From Ancylostoma caninum (Eukaryota > Nematoda > Chromadorea > Rhabditida > Ancylostomatidae), in assembly GCA_037903475.1 (NCBI GenBank), contig JBAJFG010000047.1, positions 62,001-126,000 of the forward strand: a stretch of 64,000 bases of DNA. Reading direction: 5' to 3'. Below the pieces are notes generated by a model that saw only the letters and a program-made list of their open reading frames with translations, was not told the DNA's origin and made no database searches. Position 1 is the stretch's first letter. Every line of letters starts with the position of its first letter. Positions 31,901 through 44,600 of this stretch are shown here, piece after piece. The position numbers and the translations under genes are program-made.

Positions 31901-34900
31901 AAATTCAAAAACAATGCTAGAGTTTCTTTGCATAACTCGACTCTAGAATTCAATTGGTTCGTAGACTTTCCTTGTAGATCTCGTTTCTGAAATTCAATAT
32001 CAATTTTGATAAGGAGCAAATTGAACCGAGCTATGCAGAAGAAGCAAAAAAAAACGCAATCTCGCGTTTCTTTTGGTGACATATCGAACAACTGCAGTGG
32101 TTGGCATAGGTTTCACTTATTTTTTAGGTTAAGTTTTAATCTCTCTCGTATAACCCGTGGTGTGTACTTTTTTTCAGAGAATACAGCCGAATGCTATTGT
32201 TTAGAGCATTGGCTCACAATGTTGTTTTGGAAGACCTCGTTGCACAGCCACCAGGGAATTCGCGAACACGCTCTTGGTTAATGAAAGCGCCGTTGTGAAT
32301 GTGAACGAACAGCTTCACAGGTTACTGTGTAACATGGTGAGCTACCGTTCCGTTTATTTCGCCTTTTTCTGCGTTGTAAGGTGGAATTTGAGAGGAATTA
32401 AAATGTCCAAGATTGTGTGTTGACATAATTAACAACGCTTGTGCGCATTATGTAGTTGATAATTAAGAAGGTAAGTGATCATGTTCTACATCGTTCTGCT
32501 ATGACATTATATGTACTTATTATATTATTGTGTTGCATTATATCATATTATTTTATTTATTTATTACGCACATAGGCTTGCTAGCCTAATAACCGTTGAA
32601 CATCAGGAAATACGGAACTTATGTAGAAAAGTAGAACATGAACTGAGTTAGAAAGGAAACAGTGAGTGATAACTGTAGGTAAACAAGTAGGAATCAGGTA
32701 GGCGGCACAAAAATATGTATCAATCTATTCCCACACGCATCTAGTAGTTCGAGGTGTCAGCCCTGTTCGACAGAAGAAGAGCAAGCTAGAATTGAATAAT
32801 AGTTATGTGGACCTAATGTAAGCTCAGAAATAGCACATAGCCTTTGAAACTGCCGTTCACATCAACGAGCAAGATGCCCTCGTTCCCGATGGAGTCATGG
32901 GAGCAATGCCGGCACTTCGACAGATGGGTGTACTGGTTCACCCCGCGCAACCGGTATGCTGAACGACGGCTACCAGCTAGGGGCCGGCTGGAACATTTCA
33001 AAGCTGGACCAATTCAAAACGTCATCGCGCTAGCTGAGGGTAACCCACCAATGACCTTAAAGACACGGGGAACCTGACTTCCACCCGCCTGTTCAGACAC
33101 TCCAATCTCCAATAACCCAGACAGGTGGATTAGAGAAACAATGTCGAAGGATGGAAACCACTCTGATCTGCACAAGAATCAGCTAACGTGCCTCTTAATT
33201 TGAGAGGTGAAGTTAAACTACCCGTTGTACTCATGGTACATCCTCGATGCCTAGAAGATCCAGTAAATCCATGTTCCGTACTTGCTTTTTCAACGTTTTT
33301 GAGTCTTTCGAAGCTGCTAATTGGGGCGGAAGCTTGAAGCTTGTTCAGGAACTGTGAGGCTCAATATGCAAAAGAGTTTCGCTGCAGATTGTTATACCAT
33401 TTACCAGACCTGGAAGGGAATAAGTTAAAACTGAATCTGCGGTCGAGAACATCGACACATTCCGTAGAAATCTTCCAACTGGAAAAATCACTTGCATAAA
33501 AATTCCTTGTTTGGTGGTGATAGTGGAGCACGAAAAAAAAGTCAGAGCCTTCAAAACATCGTTCCAATAGTCGAGAAACTGGGAAATATTCAGACAATCC
33601 ATTTTTTTCGTCAACAGAGCAACCCAGGCCCTTAGTTGGTGAGGGTAAGATCCATGTTTCCGAGACACGACGCTATTGACCCTTGAATGAGACAAGTTAA
33701 TTATCTTGCGGCCACGGAACGACGGCCATCTAATAAGTGCCCGTCTGGAACTACGTAGAAAGAGGTTAGCGCACCTTTCCTTTACAATCTCAAGTCCTTC
33801 GTCCCAGACTGCCGCTAAGAAGCGCAGTCGGTTTTGTGCCCCAACACAAATGGAGATATAAATAGATAAATAAACACATATTCAATTAATAGATTATTTA
33901 GGAATGGATTCTACGGTGTGGGAACCTTGTTTGTAGAAGCACAGAAAAATGGTCCTGTATTTAGCCACTATCTTGAGATCGAAGAACAGTTAATGCGGGT
34001 TTCAGAGTGCCCTCGTTCGCAAGACGCTGACAGTGCCGCGCGCTAGTGGGTCCAGAACACTGGCGTCGAGTGTAGTCGCTGAAGGATGCTGCTCATAGCG
34101 CGCCATTACCAGTCATGAGAGGTGGCTTACTTTCATGTGTCACTATTCTGCCACATATCTTTCTAAAATCTCTGCGATCTGTGATTATGTGGGGAGGGGG
34201 GGGGAGGGTAGGGGTAACGTGGAGCAGTAGTTCTTAGCTGAACTAAAAAATGCTACAATAAGTAGTAATGCACCCTTAACTGTGCGTTTTGGCAAATGAT
34301 ATCAGGTCATAAGACAGCTAATGATCCCTACAGAGGGTTTCCATATGGTCAAGAAAATCCGAAACGGAGTGAATGGCCTTTTGGTTCTTCGCAGTGATAA
34401 AAAGTAAAAACTTAGAAATGTCCTTTCAAAAAGCCAGAATGAGTCATGGCTAAATTTGGTATATCCAGCATGTCAGTCAAGCAAACCAGTTAACTGAAAC
34501 CGAATGAAACTTTCAAAATGTGTCTATGTCTAGGTAGGTTTCCCTAGGTAACAACTATGCTCATGAAAGATCTTCTAACGGAATAAACCTTGAGATTCAA
34601 ATATTGCCATGTTCTAGTAGTGTAAATAATGTCTTCGCTTCCAATAGGAAAGACCCATAAGCACACAAATGCCGTTCCACATGCATTTACACCAAGGCCG
34701 TTCCCGCGGCCATGGGTAAAAACAATTGATACTTGTGCAGGCGTGGAGATGCATCGCTTCCCAGCAAGCGTTGTTTTCGCGTATTCGTCGCGAAATTTGC
34801 GAATATAATTGATGAGATGGATTCGAGTATTTCTTCCACTCACGCAATCGAGGAATAGGTTATTAGATACATATATTCATGTCTAGTTTATGGTAATTTC

Positions 34901-37900
34901 ATATTATTATAAACGATCGAGAAGTGGGTAAACAGGTAAACAGGTAAACAGGTGTGCTTAAACATCTGGAAGAAATACTGAAGAAAACTTCCACGTACAC
35001 TGCTAATGAAATAGATTGTTGGGCGCTATGATTGGTTGTTGTTGTCGCGATAAATGCTCGAATTCTTTGGAAAATAGCTTCTCACTACGTGCTACAGTGT
35101 TCTGCGAGATTCAGGAGGTGGAGAGTTTGCACTGAGAAGAATTGTTATGGTAGGAGGTGGATTACTCGCGCACGCGCTCAATTGTTTATACGTTTAATAA
35201 TTTGCCTATTAACTCATCTAAGTATTTCGTTGCCAGGAACAGTCCAAACGTTACCTTTTTGGAAGATTGGCGGGAATTTTACAAAACATTTCAATGGAAT
35301 ATATGAATAGAAAGTGTTACACTCCCAAATCTAGATACTTAGGGCATTGGACGTGGTCGTTTAAGTTTAGGGCGCAGTACCACCTCAGAACAGTTTTCAA
35401 GACTTTCACAAGAAGAGAATCTCCAGAATCTTCTATGCATCCCTCGCTGGTCATACATGGAGCACATGTCCTACACTATCAGGGAGTGGTGATGAGGAAC
35501 TTTCACGAAGAAAACGGATTCCCTCTTGGTAGGGCATCATTCAGAAATCTCGTCCTCCCTCCCCCCCCCCCCCCACCTTCCCCCCTTTGCGGCTCAGCCT
35601 ACAAGCTCCCTAAGCGTTGGGGCTCGGAGAACGGGCTTCTCAGCAGTTTTAGTTTTTTCGGCCTTTAGTAAGACTAAATGTGTCGCCGACAATTGTTCTG
35701 TCAAATATTCTACTAAACTAGAACTACACAGCTGTCTAATCGGAAATGATTCGAAACTACATGCTAGCTTTACTCAAATCTCTACTAGTTTGGATGGATA
35801 GAGATGATGTTCCCACTATGGATATCATGCCAGAATAAACCCAGAGATCCAAATTCGTCCATTCTAAATGTGCCAGAATCTACTCTTGAATAGCCGAGTA
35901 GATACAATTATTTATTCTTATGCCAGTTGTCCTCTTTGCTCTGAAATTTAGAAGTGGTCCACAGTCTTTTTATTCGCGTACTTAACAACCTAACCTCTTT
36001 ACTACTTCACAGGTGTCATGCCTTTTCGAAGAATTTCTACTTTCATCAACAACATCGAATTTTGAAATGCTTTAAAGAAATACTTTACTGGTAAATTTTG
36101 ACCAGAACGGCAACTAGACTGCTGTCAGCTAATTTCGTTGTACACTTCTGTTCTGGATAATCCGAATTACAAGCTTGATCATGCCGTAATCCTGACATTC
36201 AGGATAGCACGCAAATCTTCTCTCGTGAATTCGCACATGAAATGAACCACGAACGAGCGCGACAACTTGATCGAGCAGCAGGACTAAATGCGCGTGCTTT
36301 CTTGCCCCGTCAGCGGTATTTGTTCTACGACGGCGAATGTGATGAAAAACTTCCGACTGAAGTGTCACAGAACAGCCTTCAACGTCGTGCCGAAGCGAAG
36401 AAAAAACCAACTCTGTGAGAGCGTCAAGTGCGATGTCTCGTGGGCCGAGCTGGGCCGCGGAAAACGAAGTCATCGTCCGGAATACCAGAGTAAAGAGCTC
36501 TGGGCCTACACCTGTGTGAGTTCTCATTTCGAAGGCAAAAGAGGTGTAAAGCTGGTGAACGTGATTGATGGGGATGTGGAGAAATCGACTGAACTCTTCA
36601 TGTGCATTGTGCTCTGATACAAAACGAATAAGTAAGCCATAAGAATGAATAAATAAATGCAGACGATGGTATGAACCACATATAATGGTTTGACTATATT
36701 TGTATCGCAGTGGATAAAACAAACGAACAAACAAAAATATGAAACCAAAATTGTAGAAATAAAATACATGACTGATAAAAAAATTGAATCAGCAAAGCAG
36801 GCTCCAAGACGTGACTAGGTCAAAGCGGCATCCACCATATTGAGTCAACATCTACGGAAGTTTTCAAATTTGTGCTGATGATTTTACGAAGGTTACACCG
36901 CCGTAGGCATCACGTGCCCAAGGGGTAAGAGGCAGTCGATGGATGAGTAACAACATGACACGGATCGGCTGTTTTGTTTGCACCGCTCTTCCTCAGTGAT
37001 AAAACTTGTTTTCTATGCTTATTTCCATGCATTACACCTCACCACACCCTCTCATCTCCACCATTCTTTTCTAAAGGATCGAGGTGGGATTTGAAATCAT
37101 AGAAATCAAGTTTTTAGTGGGTGTTGCTTTTGAAGAATTAAGGAAACATTATATGAAATAGCGTAACACACAAAATGTATTTCTTCGATTGTATGCCACT
37201 ATGAATCTGACAGCTGATGATAGTGTTTCTAACTCATTTTATGGTAGATACAATGATGTTGCAACAAATATCGTACCCTGTGACAGAGCAGCAGGAGATA
37301 GATGAAAGCTTGGAGATCACAAAGAGATCACTTCAATTGGAAAAAATGAGAGTGTTGTGGTATCACCAGGCATACAGTGGAAAAAAGCGATGACTTGACT
37401 TTACAATGCAACCTGCAAAAAATACAGGATTTTTTTTTGAATTCTAATTGTCGAAAAAAAAAAAACATTTCGGCTGAAGCGACTGTAAAAAGCAGAAAAT
37501 CGCAGGGAGTAATAGTTATTTCTTGCATAGTTAACCATTTGTGTGTGGAAGTAGCAGTGGTGCACGTAGGAAGTGGGCGGGAGGGGGAGGGGGGTGGTAA
37601 AAAAGTGAGGACTCCGCTCCCCCGCCCCCTCCTCGCATCCCCACTGGGAAGTAGCTATGTGATCTATGTGAGCAGAGCTATGATCTTGGAAGTATGTAGC
37701 TTATGTAATAGTAGCTCATTGATTTTTCGTCAATATATCCCAATTGATGCGCGTACTATAATACTAACAACGGATTAAAAGACGAATAATTGTGAAAATG
37801 TTAAGTGTATTCCAAATGAATAGGGTTTGATAAATGAATAACTACAAAACATTGCGAAAAAAGGTATAGTAATACAAAGTATAATAGCAAAGTGCTTAGA

Positions 37901-38413
37901 AGCGTAGAAAAGCTCTTAGACAGATTTTACTGCTACGATAAGAGTAGATTGGATTCTATGTAGAACGCAAAAAAGGTAATCGTATCCAATAAAACTGCAG
38001 AAAACCTCTGTTGAATTCAAAAAAAAAATCCATATAATATGAAAGGGAAGAAAAAACTTGACAAATCGAGAAAAAAAGCACTCACCGAGACCAGGAATGA
38101 AGACGTTAAAGAAGCAGCATACTCCAGCTAGAGGAAGCGGCATACAAGGAATGGCTCTACGGAAACGACCTTGGTGCTGAAGCAATAGATGCCTAGGAAA
38201 CTTCTAGAAATTGGAAATTCTCCACTTACCTGTACAACCTGTATGGATATCCGCTCCGGATCCGTCTTCGCTTGTGGTTCCTCTTCGAAATCCATATCTG
38301 AGAGGTCTGTTTTTGCTTGCGGTTTTTCTGGGTGAGAAAGCGGATAAGTGACGGGAGCGCGAGGAAATGCGGCTATTTGTGGGCGTGGTCCAGCTGGATT
38401 GTGAGGGCTGCCA
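28907..38413 (-). CDS. stum: SPEC3/Stum-family membrane protein (partial gene model)
   Basis: Four exons in phase: 38413-38230, 38176-38086, 30419-30319 and 28979-28907. Donors are CAG|GTAAGT, CTCG|GTGAGT, CAG|GTTAGT and CTC|GTAAGT; acceptors are TGATTCAG, TTGCTTCAG, TTTTTTCAG and TTTTTCAG. The product has a Pro-rich acidic N-terminal part, then RRAIPCMPLPLAGVCCFFNV and PGLGTSISAFSVWCC (first hydrophobic segment). NLLAALLQLITCPIIVGFVW and SIIWGVLFIQIA (second) follow. The IPCMPLP, N-x-[IF]-[IV]-PG-x-G and W-SI-[MI]-WG-[IV]-LF-[VI]-Q motifs identify the SPEC3/Stum family; Drosophila Stum is needed for mechanosensing in proprioceptive neurons. Start and last exon are not fixed: ATG inside the first exon (MDFEEEPQ) is one possible start. 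Intron 2 spans 7.7 kb and carries a Helitron and a MITE. Confidence 0.85.
30319..30419 (-). CDS. stum: stum exon: loop and start of second transmembrane segment
   Basis: 101 bp, acceptor TTTTTTCAG and donor CAG|GTTAGT. Reads GTSISAFSVWCCSDPRCETK and then NSFCTNLLAALLQ. It completes the PGLG motif across the intron, and the phase (1 to 0) fits both neighbours. Confidence 0.88.
30543..31267 (+). mobile_element. Non-autonomous Helitron, copy B
   Basis: 725 bp from TCTGTATGTATATATAAAAT (after host A at 30542) to GCCGTCTAG (before host T at 31268). A perfect hairpin CACCCG-AGCGAAGC-CGGGTG lies 6 bp before the terminal CTAG. Same family as 583-1585 but with about two internal tandem units and no GT microsatellite; a 14-bp G run sits at 30675-30688. 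It lies about 120 bp from a Stum exon in the 7.7-kb intron. Confidence 0.88.
31582..31765. mobile_element. TA-flanked MITE with long inverted arms
   Basis: 184 bp; ends TATGACGCTGCCAACTAATT in inverted orientation with TA on both sides (31580-31581, 31766-31767). The arms extend about 55 bp inward to GAATGAATGGC. Probably a Tc1/mariner-type MITE. The minus-strand open frame across it is an artefact. Confidence 0.85.
31768..36202. other. Stum intron 2, no supported gene
   Basis: Several open frames of 60-130 codons occur (for example plus 32844-33077, minus 33345-33695, plus 35267-35668), but none has paired splice sites or a recognisable motif. A C run lies at 35561-35574 and a mixed G run at 34190-34212. 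Confidence 0.4.
36203..36414 (+). CDS. Candidate exon or retrocopy fragment, unrecognised
   Basis: Between acceptor CTGACATTCAG (36192-36202) and donor CT|GTGAGA (36415) the plus strand reads DSTQIFSREFAHEMNHERAR, then LDRAAGLNARAFLPRQRYLF and AEAKKKPT. The composition is strongly protein-like (E, R, K, A rich). No partner exon is recognised. It sits inside a Stum intron on the opposite strand, so it would be a nested gene or a pseudogene. A 201-codon minus-strand frame (36734-36129) overlaps it. Confidence 0.3.
36415..38085. other. Stum intron 2, 5' part; no gene seen
   Basis: No supported coding sequence. A GC-rich fold (GAAGTGGGCGGGAGGGGGAG ... CCCCCGCCCCCTCCTCG) lies at about 37570-37650. 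Confidence 0.45.
38086..38176 (-). CDS. stum: stum exon: first transmembrane segment
   Basis: 91 bp, acceptor TTGCTTCAG, donor G|GTGAGT. Reads HQGRFRRAIPCMPLPLAGVC then CFFNVFIPGLG. Diagnostic for the SPEC3/Stum family. Confidence 0.9.
38230..38413 (-). CDS. stum: stum exon: Pro-rich cytoplasmic N-terminal part
   Basis: 184 bp, acceptor TGGTGATTCAG, donor CAG|GTAAGT. Reads PAGPRPQIAAFPRAPVTYPL, then DMDFEEEPQAKTDPERISI. It enters in phase 2, so either an upstream exon is missing or the acceptor is a trans-splice site and translation starts at the internal ATG. Confidence 0.75.
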
Positions 38414-41400
38414 CTGAATCACCAATCTTGCAATGTTCTGGTAGATGAGGGGCTCTCAAGGGCAATTTCTGGAGGAGAAGTTGAGCCAAGACAACACTAT
38501 TCAAGTGAAATACGGTAGGTACAGTACGTAGAATACAGAGAAATGTGGTAATGGTGATGAAGAGAGTCAAAATGTCTTCATTCACAATGTGAGTGGCCAA
38601 AAAGAATGGAGTAAGAGCTTTGAAGACAGTACGTGAACAAATGGAGTAAACAAATGTAGCAGCAGTCATATAAATTGAAGCTTCCACTACAGCAATGACG
38701 TCATGCTTATACAAGATGACCGAAAATTACTCGTGCGCTAACCGTATGTAGAATAAATAATATTCTCACTAACAACTGTTTTGTGAGGGATGTGCTTTCG
38801 GTAGCGAAAAATGTTTAGCTATATATTAGCTAACTATGAATGAGGGACCTATGCTGTCACTGGAATCCATAGCCGAATTCACGAATGCTCGCGGAAAGGC
38901 TGTGACCCACTCGCTTGTATATCGTGGACAAGCACCCAGGTAGAAATAGGGGTACATTGTTGGATCAACTTCTTTCAGTAATGGCAAGAAATGGCAACGA
39001 CAGCGAGACAAAAAAATCACGTTTTGCTCTTAATACTCGTCCATTCTGGATGAGTGGAAAGCTTGGGAGATTCCCATGAACATTCATGGATACTGGCATT
39101 GGACTCGATCACTCATTCTACAATTCTAGATTTTCGACCATCCTGTGGTCGGTGTTAAACATCAAAAATTTGGAGTATTTCCGAGAAAAGAACAGAGTTC
39201 CTGGGATTTCCACCACTCCATAACTGTGCGGAATAGTCCACAGAACAGGTGGTCTTTACACACAACTTTTCTTGGATATAAAGGCCAAAGAGGTAAAGAA
39301 TCCTCAAAGAAATGCGCGAAGACTGAGGCGCAACCCAGCTGGCGCTGAATTATGAGCACGCTGTGTGGCACCGGCAGTTGATCGGTGGTCCACAACACCA
39401 CGCAGGCATTCGAAACACATGTGTGGCCGACGGCTGCTTTTTCCCGGCTGCTGATCCGGAAACACTACTTGTTACCTTCTGCTAGTAATAAAGACGGATG
39501 GCATCGGTTTTTGTTGTTTTAGTTAGAGCCGCATGTCTGCTTGATGAGGAAGAACGCGTCAGGAACATAGTGCAAGTCAGTTTTTTCATCAGCTGGACAG
39601 CAGAGGAGAAGTGAGTAGCAGAAATAATCTAAAGGATAAAAACTGCAATGAGGAAGCAAATGTAGCAGTTCAATTTTCTACGTGTTTCTAGCCCCGAGTC
39701 GGATCGACTCATCCGCCGGGCGGCTTGCTTGTAATTCCAGGCAGATGCAAGAAAAGCCGCGGCTCAAAACACTTCAGTTACGTGGTTGTCTCGTCACACT
39801 TTTCCTATTTGACTACACTTCATGTGCATGCGACAACAAGGATAAAGTGAAAAGTAAAGTGACTCGAGGCGAAGAAAATCTAGCGGTGCAACTCAATTCG
39901 CATCCTTGTTTTCCAGCGTTTGTTTGTCTCATGGGGATGATGTGAAGGCATAACATAAACAAAAAAAGCACTGTGAAGCTTTTTTCTAGACGGCGGGAGC
40001 CTTGAACATTTCCGGCATCCGAACAATCATTTGTTTCGAAAATGCTGTCGTGTTCAAAAAATTATTAATTAATAACCTGAGCTCTTCTTACTAGCAGATC
40101 CGATTCCTACCAGAGAGTCTTACTGAGAATCGCGCTGGAATACAGACCCACTGAAAAATGATTCCTGGAAATGCGGCGTGAATTGGATACCAAATAATTC
40201 CGTCAGAATGTAGCTTCACTAAACGCTTCTGGGCTGGGATTTATGAAACAATAACTAAGCAAACCACGAATGGCTAGCTTGATCGGCTGTCGTATTGACT
40301 ACATAGAGTTAAGAGACGCAGACGGCAAAGATTGGTTTGCTAGCCTGGGTTTGCTTGGCTATCATTTCATGAATCCCAGCCCTGGATATGGTTGCCGGAC
40401 GCAGGAGTCGCTAGACAGGGAGAGGAGAGGGAAAAGGTGGCAACCTCGTCACTCTCAGGACCCAGATGCAATAATAAATTTAATAGGAATGTTAATTTTA
40501 AAGCCAAATAATCAAAAAATAACTGTTTTAAGAAATAGCAGTCGAATTACAAAGTAATTCAGAAAATCCAGCGACCTCTCCTCGTTGGGAGGGGGGTCGC
40601 CTCTTGTTGATTCGAGATGCGATGTTCCATTTTGCTCACTGTGGGGAATGTAAAAACAAATCATATGCCATCACTCTGGATTACACTGAGCACTTTCGTA
40701 TGCGCCTTTTTATTTTCTACCGCATTTCTCGGCCATCCTGTGCACATCTGCGCTTCAACTGCACGTGCACCTTTACGTCTCCCAACTCACCTGCGTAATC
40801 CTTGTCCTGACCCTACATAAGGCTAGTGCGTGATTTATTGCTACATAACATTAGTGCGTAAGACTACACGTGTGTTTACTATCCGAGATATGTATCAGAC
40901 GTAACATGTCGCGATTCAAAACAATGTTTAGCGTAACTAATAAAATGGAGAATGCTCCAAAACTGTAAAAAATGGATTACGGCTCAATGGGAAAACGAGG
41001 CTCAATGGCCTGGCTTTGTTACAACTTCAGAGCTTTATAACCGTGGAAATGGATCCTGCTAAGTGCTCGCAACAGGTGGCCCAGCAATCAAAGAGCTTCA
41101 GAAAAACCTTCTGTCAGTCAGAAAGTGTTAAAATTGTCTATGACCACTGCGGCCTTTTCCATCAACATTTATTCGGGTGGGGGTGGGGGGTGGGGGGAGG
41201 TAGAGGTGGGGGCACGGCAAGGGACAAAAATTCCATATAAGTTTCCGTATTCCACATGAGTAAAATTCCATACATCTATATTCCATTCCATCTTTGTTTT
41301 TTACTAGCATTTTTGAAGTATTCACCATTCGCCACTCGAATAAAAGAAAACATATTGTTTTAAAACTTTGTTTTTAGAGCTTCGGTCCTCCGACTCCCAT

Positions 41401-41646
41401 TTTCAAGGAGCCCCCCTAGTTTTCTTCCCTGCCTGCCTCCGCCCGCCATTATTATCTATTGTGTCCGTAGAGTGTGAAGTACAGAACCTATCAGTTTTGG
41501 AGAAATGGCTAAAGAGATAACTTAGCATGCGACTTCTCGGACAACTGAATCCTCAGCGCTGAGATCCATCATCTCCTCTATCCCCTGTATCCCCATCCCC
41601 ACTATATAATAAAGGTTGAAGCCATTGTGAAACTGTCTGTTAGCCA
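38414..41646. other. No supported gene
   Basis: Upstream of the first recognised Stum exon; promoter or N-terminal exons may lie here. The minus-strand open frame 38714-38373 overlaps the Stum exon in another frame. A G-quadruplex-like run is at 41175-41197. Confidence 0.4.
41175..41197 (+). repeat. G-rich run with G-quadruplex pattern
   Basis: Four G tracts of 3-6 bases separated by single T residues, followed by further G tracts to 41213. Confidence 0.7.
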
Positions 41647-44600
41647 GGTGTCTGTAGCCGGCTAACAGTAAGAAATGAAGAACTGAGGCAGAAATCACTC
41701 AATTCTTCTTGATTTCCTTACCAATCATCTTCTCGGTAATAGCTTTTATCATGTGGCATCCCTCGCGCTGAATCTAAGCTAAAGGCCTATTAATAGCTTA
41801 TTAACATGGGTATCAAATTTTTCCAAGCACAAAAGACGGATCCCAGAACTGTTCGCACAAGCGATTTGAGTACCCACAGATCACTTGAGGGTTTCAGACT
41901 GAAGAATGAGCAAAGATGATTGACATGACAAGATCAAAGATCAGCAAATATGATGACATTTAAGAGGAAAGGAAGGGCAGGGAAGTAAAAGTCACCAATA
42001 ACAAAAGGAATGACGTAAGGAGTCGACTCATTCGACCAAACCGGCTCAGGTTTTTTTCAGATTTTACCTAGCCCAGAGGTAACGTGGCACACGAGTGGGA
42101 ATAGTGTTCCACAAATCATTGAGAATGAACACTCGGAAACCAAGATATTCCATGGCTGCGCTTAAGATGCTAGAAGTGCAAGCAGATTTGTGGTCCAGGA
42201 GAGCAGAATTCAAAAGTGGAAGCTTCGCCATCTCTTCTCCCCTCGATTCCCCTTCTAGCAGCTTTCGGAAGCAACTTTTTTGCGCAACACCATTCGCATA
42301 GCATCTAAGTTAACAATGTAGCTACATTTCGTCATGCAAAAGAAGCTCATGTGAGACTGTTCCAGTGATAATGTAGTGAAGCCGGGGTCTCATTCAAACA
42401 ACATCGTTGAGAACATTTCTGAGCAAAAGCAAGCGCTGCTAACGCTATCTTTAGGAGGACCCAATACGTAGCATATTAGGTCTTAAACAGGCGTCGCGAT
42501 GTTCCTCCTCTGCATAATCTTCTCTCCAAATACCAGCAGATATAGGTATAGGAAGGCTACTGACATGCCTTCATACATGTTCTAAATAGAAAGTTCCTGA
42601 GCAATCCCGAAAATTCTGGTAATACACGGAAGTGAGTGGCGGAAAACTTCCGTGAAAACCTAATAGCACTGGCAATTTAGGCATGACGGGGATGCTGAAT
42701 GTAAATGATAATTTTTAGCAACAAACCTAGCCAGAAAATGAATAAACAAACAAATAAGATTTCAAGAGCAAAGTGGTAATGTTACGAACGTCGGCTACAT
42801 AGCCCATAGTGAATACAACCGACGCCTAGATCTGTTAAGCAAACGGCATGTTCATCGTGCATTGCATGTGATAATCGAATTCATTACTCTCACCGCAAGG
42901 GAGCGCCATCAGCTCAATGAAAATAATGGTTTACACACGAAACGCTAACAACACTAACTCCTTCACGAAACGTGTACTTTCACTTGTCTTGCAAAGCAAA
43001 ACTGGTGGCATTTCCGTGCTTATACTTTTCCAGATGTGTTGATTTAGACACATTTCCCTATGAAAAATGAAGCCTACACCGAAACGGACGTGTTCCTCGA
43101 GCAAGAATCATAATATTCCGCATGAGAAATTCTTCTTAGCAAATGATTCTTGTCCAGCAAAACTATCCACTGTGAGCTATCAGCGCTCACATGCAGTACA
43201 CCCTTGAAAAGATCATAGTATTTCCCCGAGTGTACTATTTCTTCGGATAACAATTTGGTGTTCATGAAGAGAGCGGGACCTATTTGCTTTGCAATCTATT
43301 TGCGTAAAATATCCATTTATCTGCCAACAGTTTCAGGAGGAAACCACGTCTCTTTTACCTCCCGTGTTCATGAATCTGAGCAAGGATGTACAACCGCAGT
43401 CACAAGAACTCTCATGGATTCCTAAGGTCATAGAGCGTTAGGACTTTCCACCTATAAGGTTCAGAACGGAACAGTCACTAGAACCAGAGGTTGACAGATG
43501 ATACTGAACACAAGTGTGTACACATGTGCAGCACCAAAGGTCCGATAACCTGGCGTGTGCCTCAGCCCACCATCACTCCAAAAAAAGGATGCAGAAAGAT
43601 GCTGTAATTCGAACAGAGCTGGCTCACATGGAACGCACGTTCGTGGCTCAAATTCTTTAAACAGAACTGTATGAGAAAAGTCAAAGATCGAGAGGGGCCG
43701 CCTAGTACCTTTCCAGAAAAAGTTTCAAAAAAAAAACTGGTAAGAATTTGCCGCAGAACTAGACTTTAACCAACAATATCGCTTTTAACTACAAAAACTA
43801 AGTTTTGCGCTGTTTTCAGACAGATAAGAAATGTCATAGAGGATTAGGTGATTTTTAGAGAGGCTGACTGAAAAAAATAAAGATGTTGCGCAGTTCTCAG
43901 CTGAACCCAGTATGAAATTCTGAGTAGAATGATGCATAATACTTGATACTTATAGCGACCCCTAACGTCCTCGCTATTCAACACATACTTCTCTTGATCA
44001 ACATGCATCAATGTTTCAGTATTTCAATCAATGTACAGTGGTCGGCAATAGGGGTGGCCCATACGCGGCCTAGAGAAGGACGCAGCGCGACCGCGCCGCG
44101 CGCGTCGGAGACGATGTCGTCGCCCCCGGAATACTATTTCTAGGGTCTTTTCTCCTCGATCTGCTCAGAACTCCTTGAAATCGGGTGGAAAAGCTGCTAG
44201 AAATTGCATAACAACTGCAGAAGGTTACAGCGCGCGTGGCGCTGTTGCGCGACGTCCTTCTCGAGGCCGCAGATGGGCCAACGCCATTGACGTCCACTGT
44301 ATGTGACTCGCTGCATCGTCCAGAATGTTGCCCTTTTTGTTACTCTGGTAGCCTTCCTCTAAGGCACAGCTGCACTCCAAAACTGTTAATTACACAAAAG
44401 TCACTACTTCAGCTGCAACTCTGTCTTCCATCAATAGTATGCAAAAAGGATGCAACTTCGCTGTACACCGTTCGCTCAGATCCACTTATCATTTACATTA
44501 TTTCTTCACCTGAGCCAGAGCGCCGAGCTACACCAACCCAGAAGGCGCAAAAATCACTGTCATCCACACGAAGCGCACCTTCGCCGCGCTTCGCGGATGG

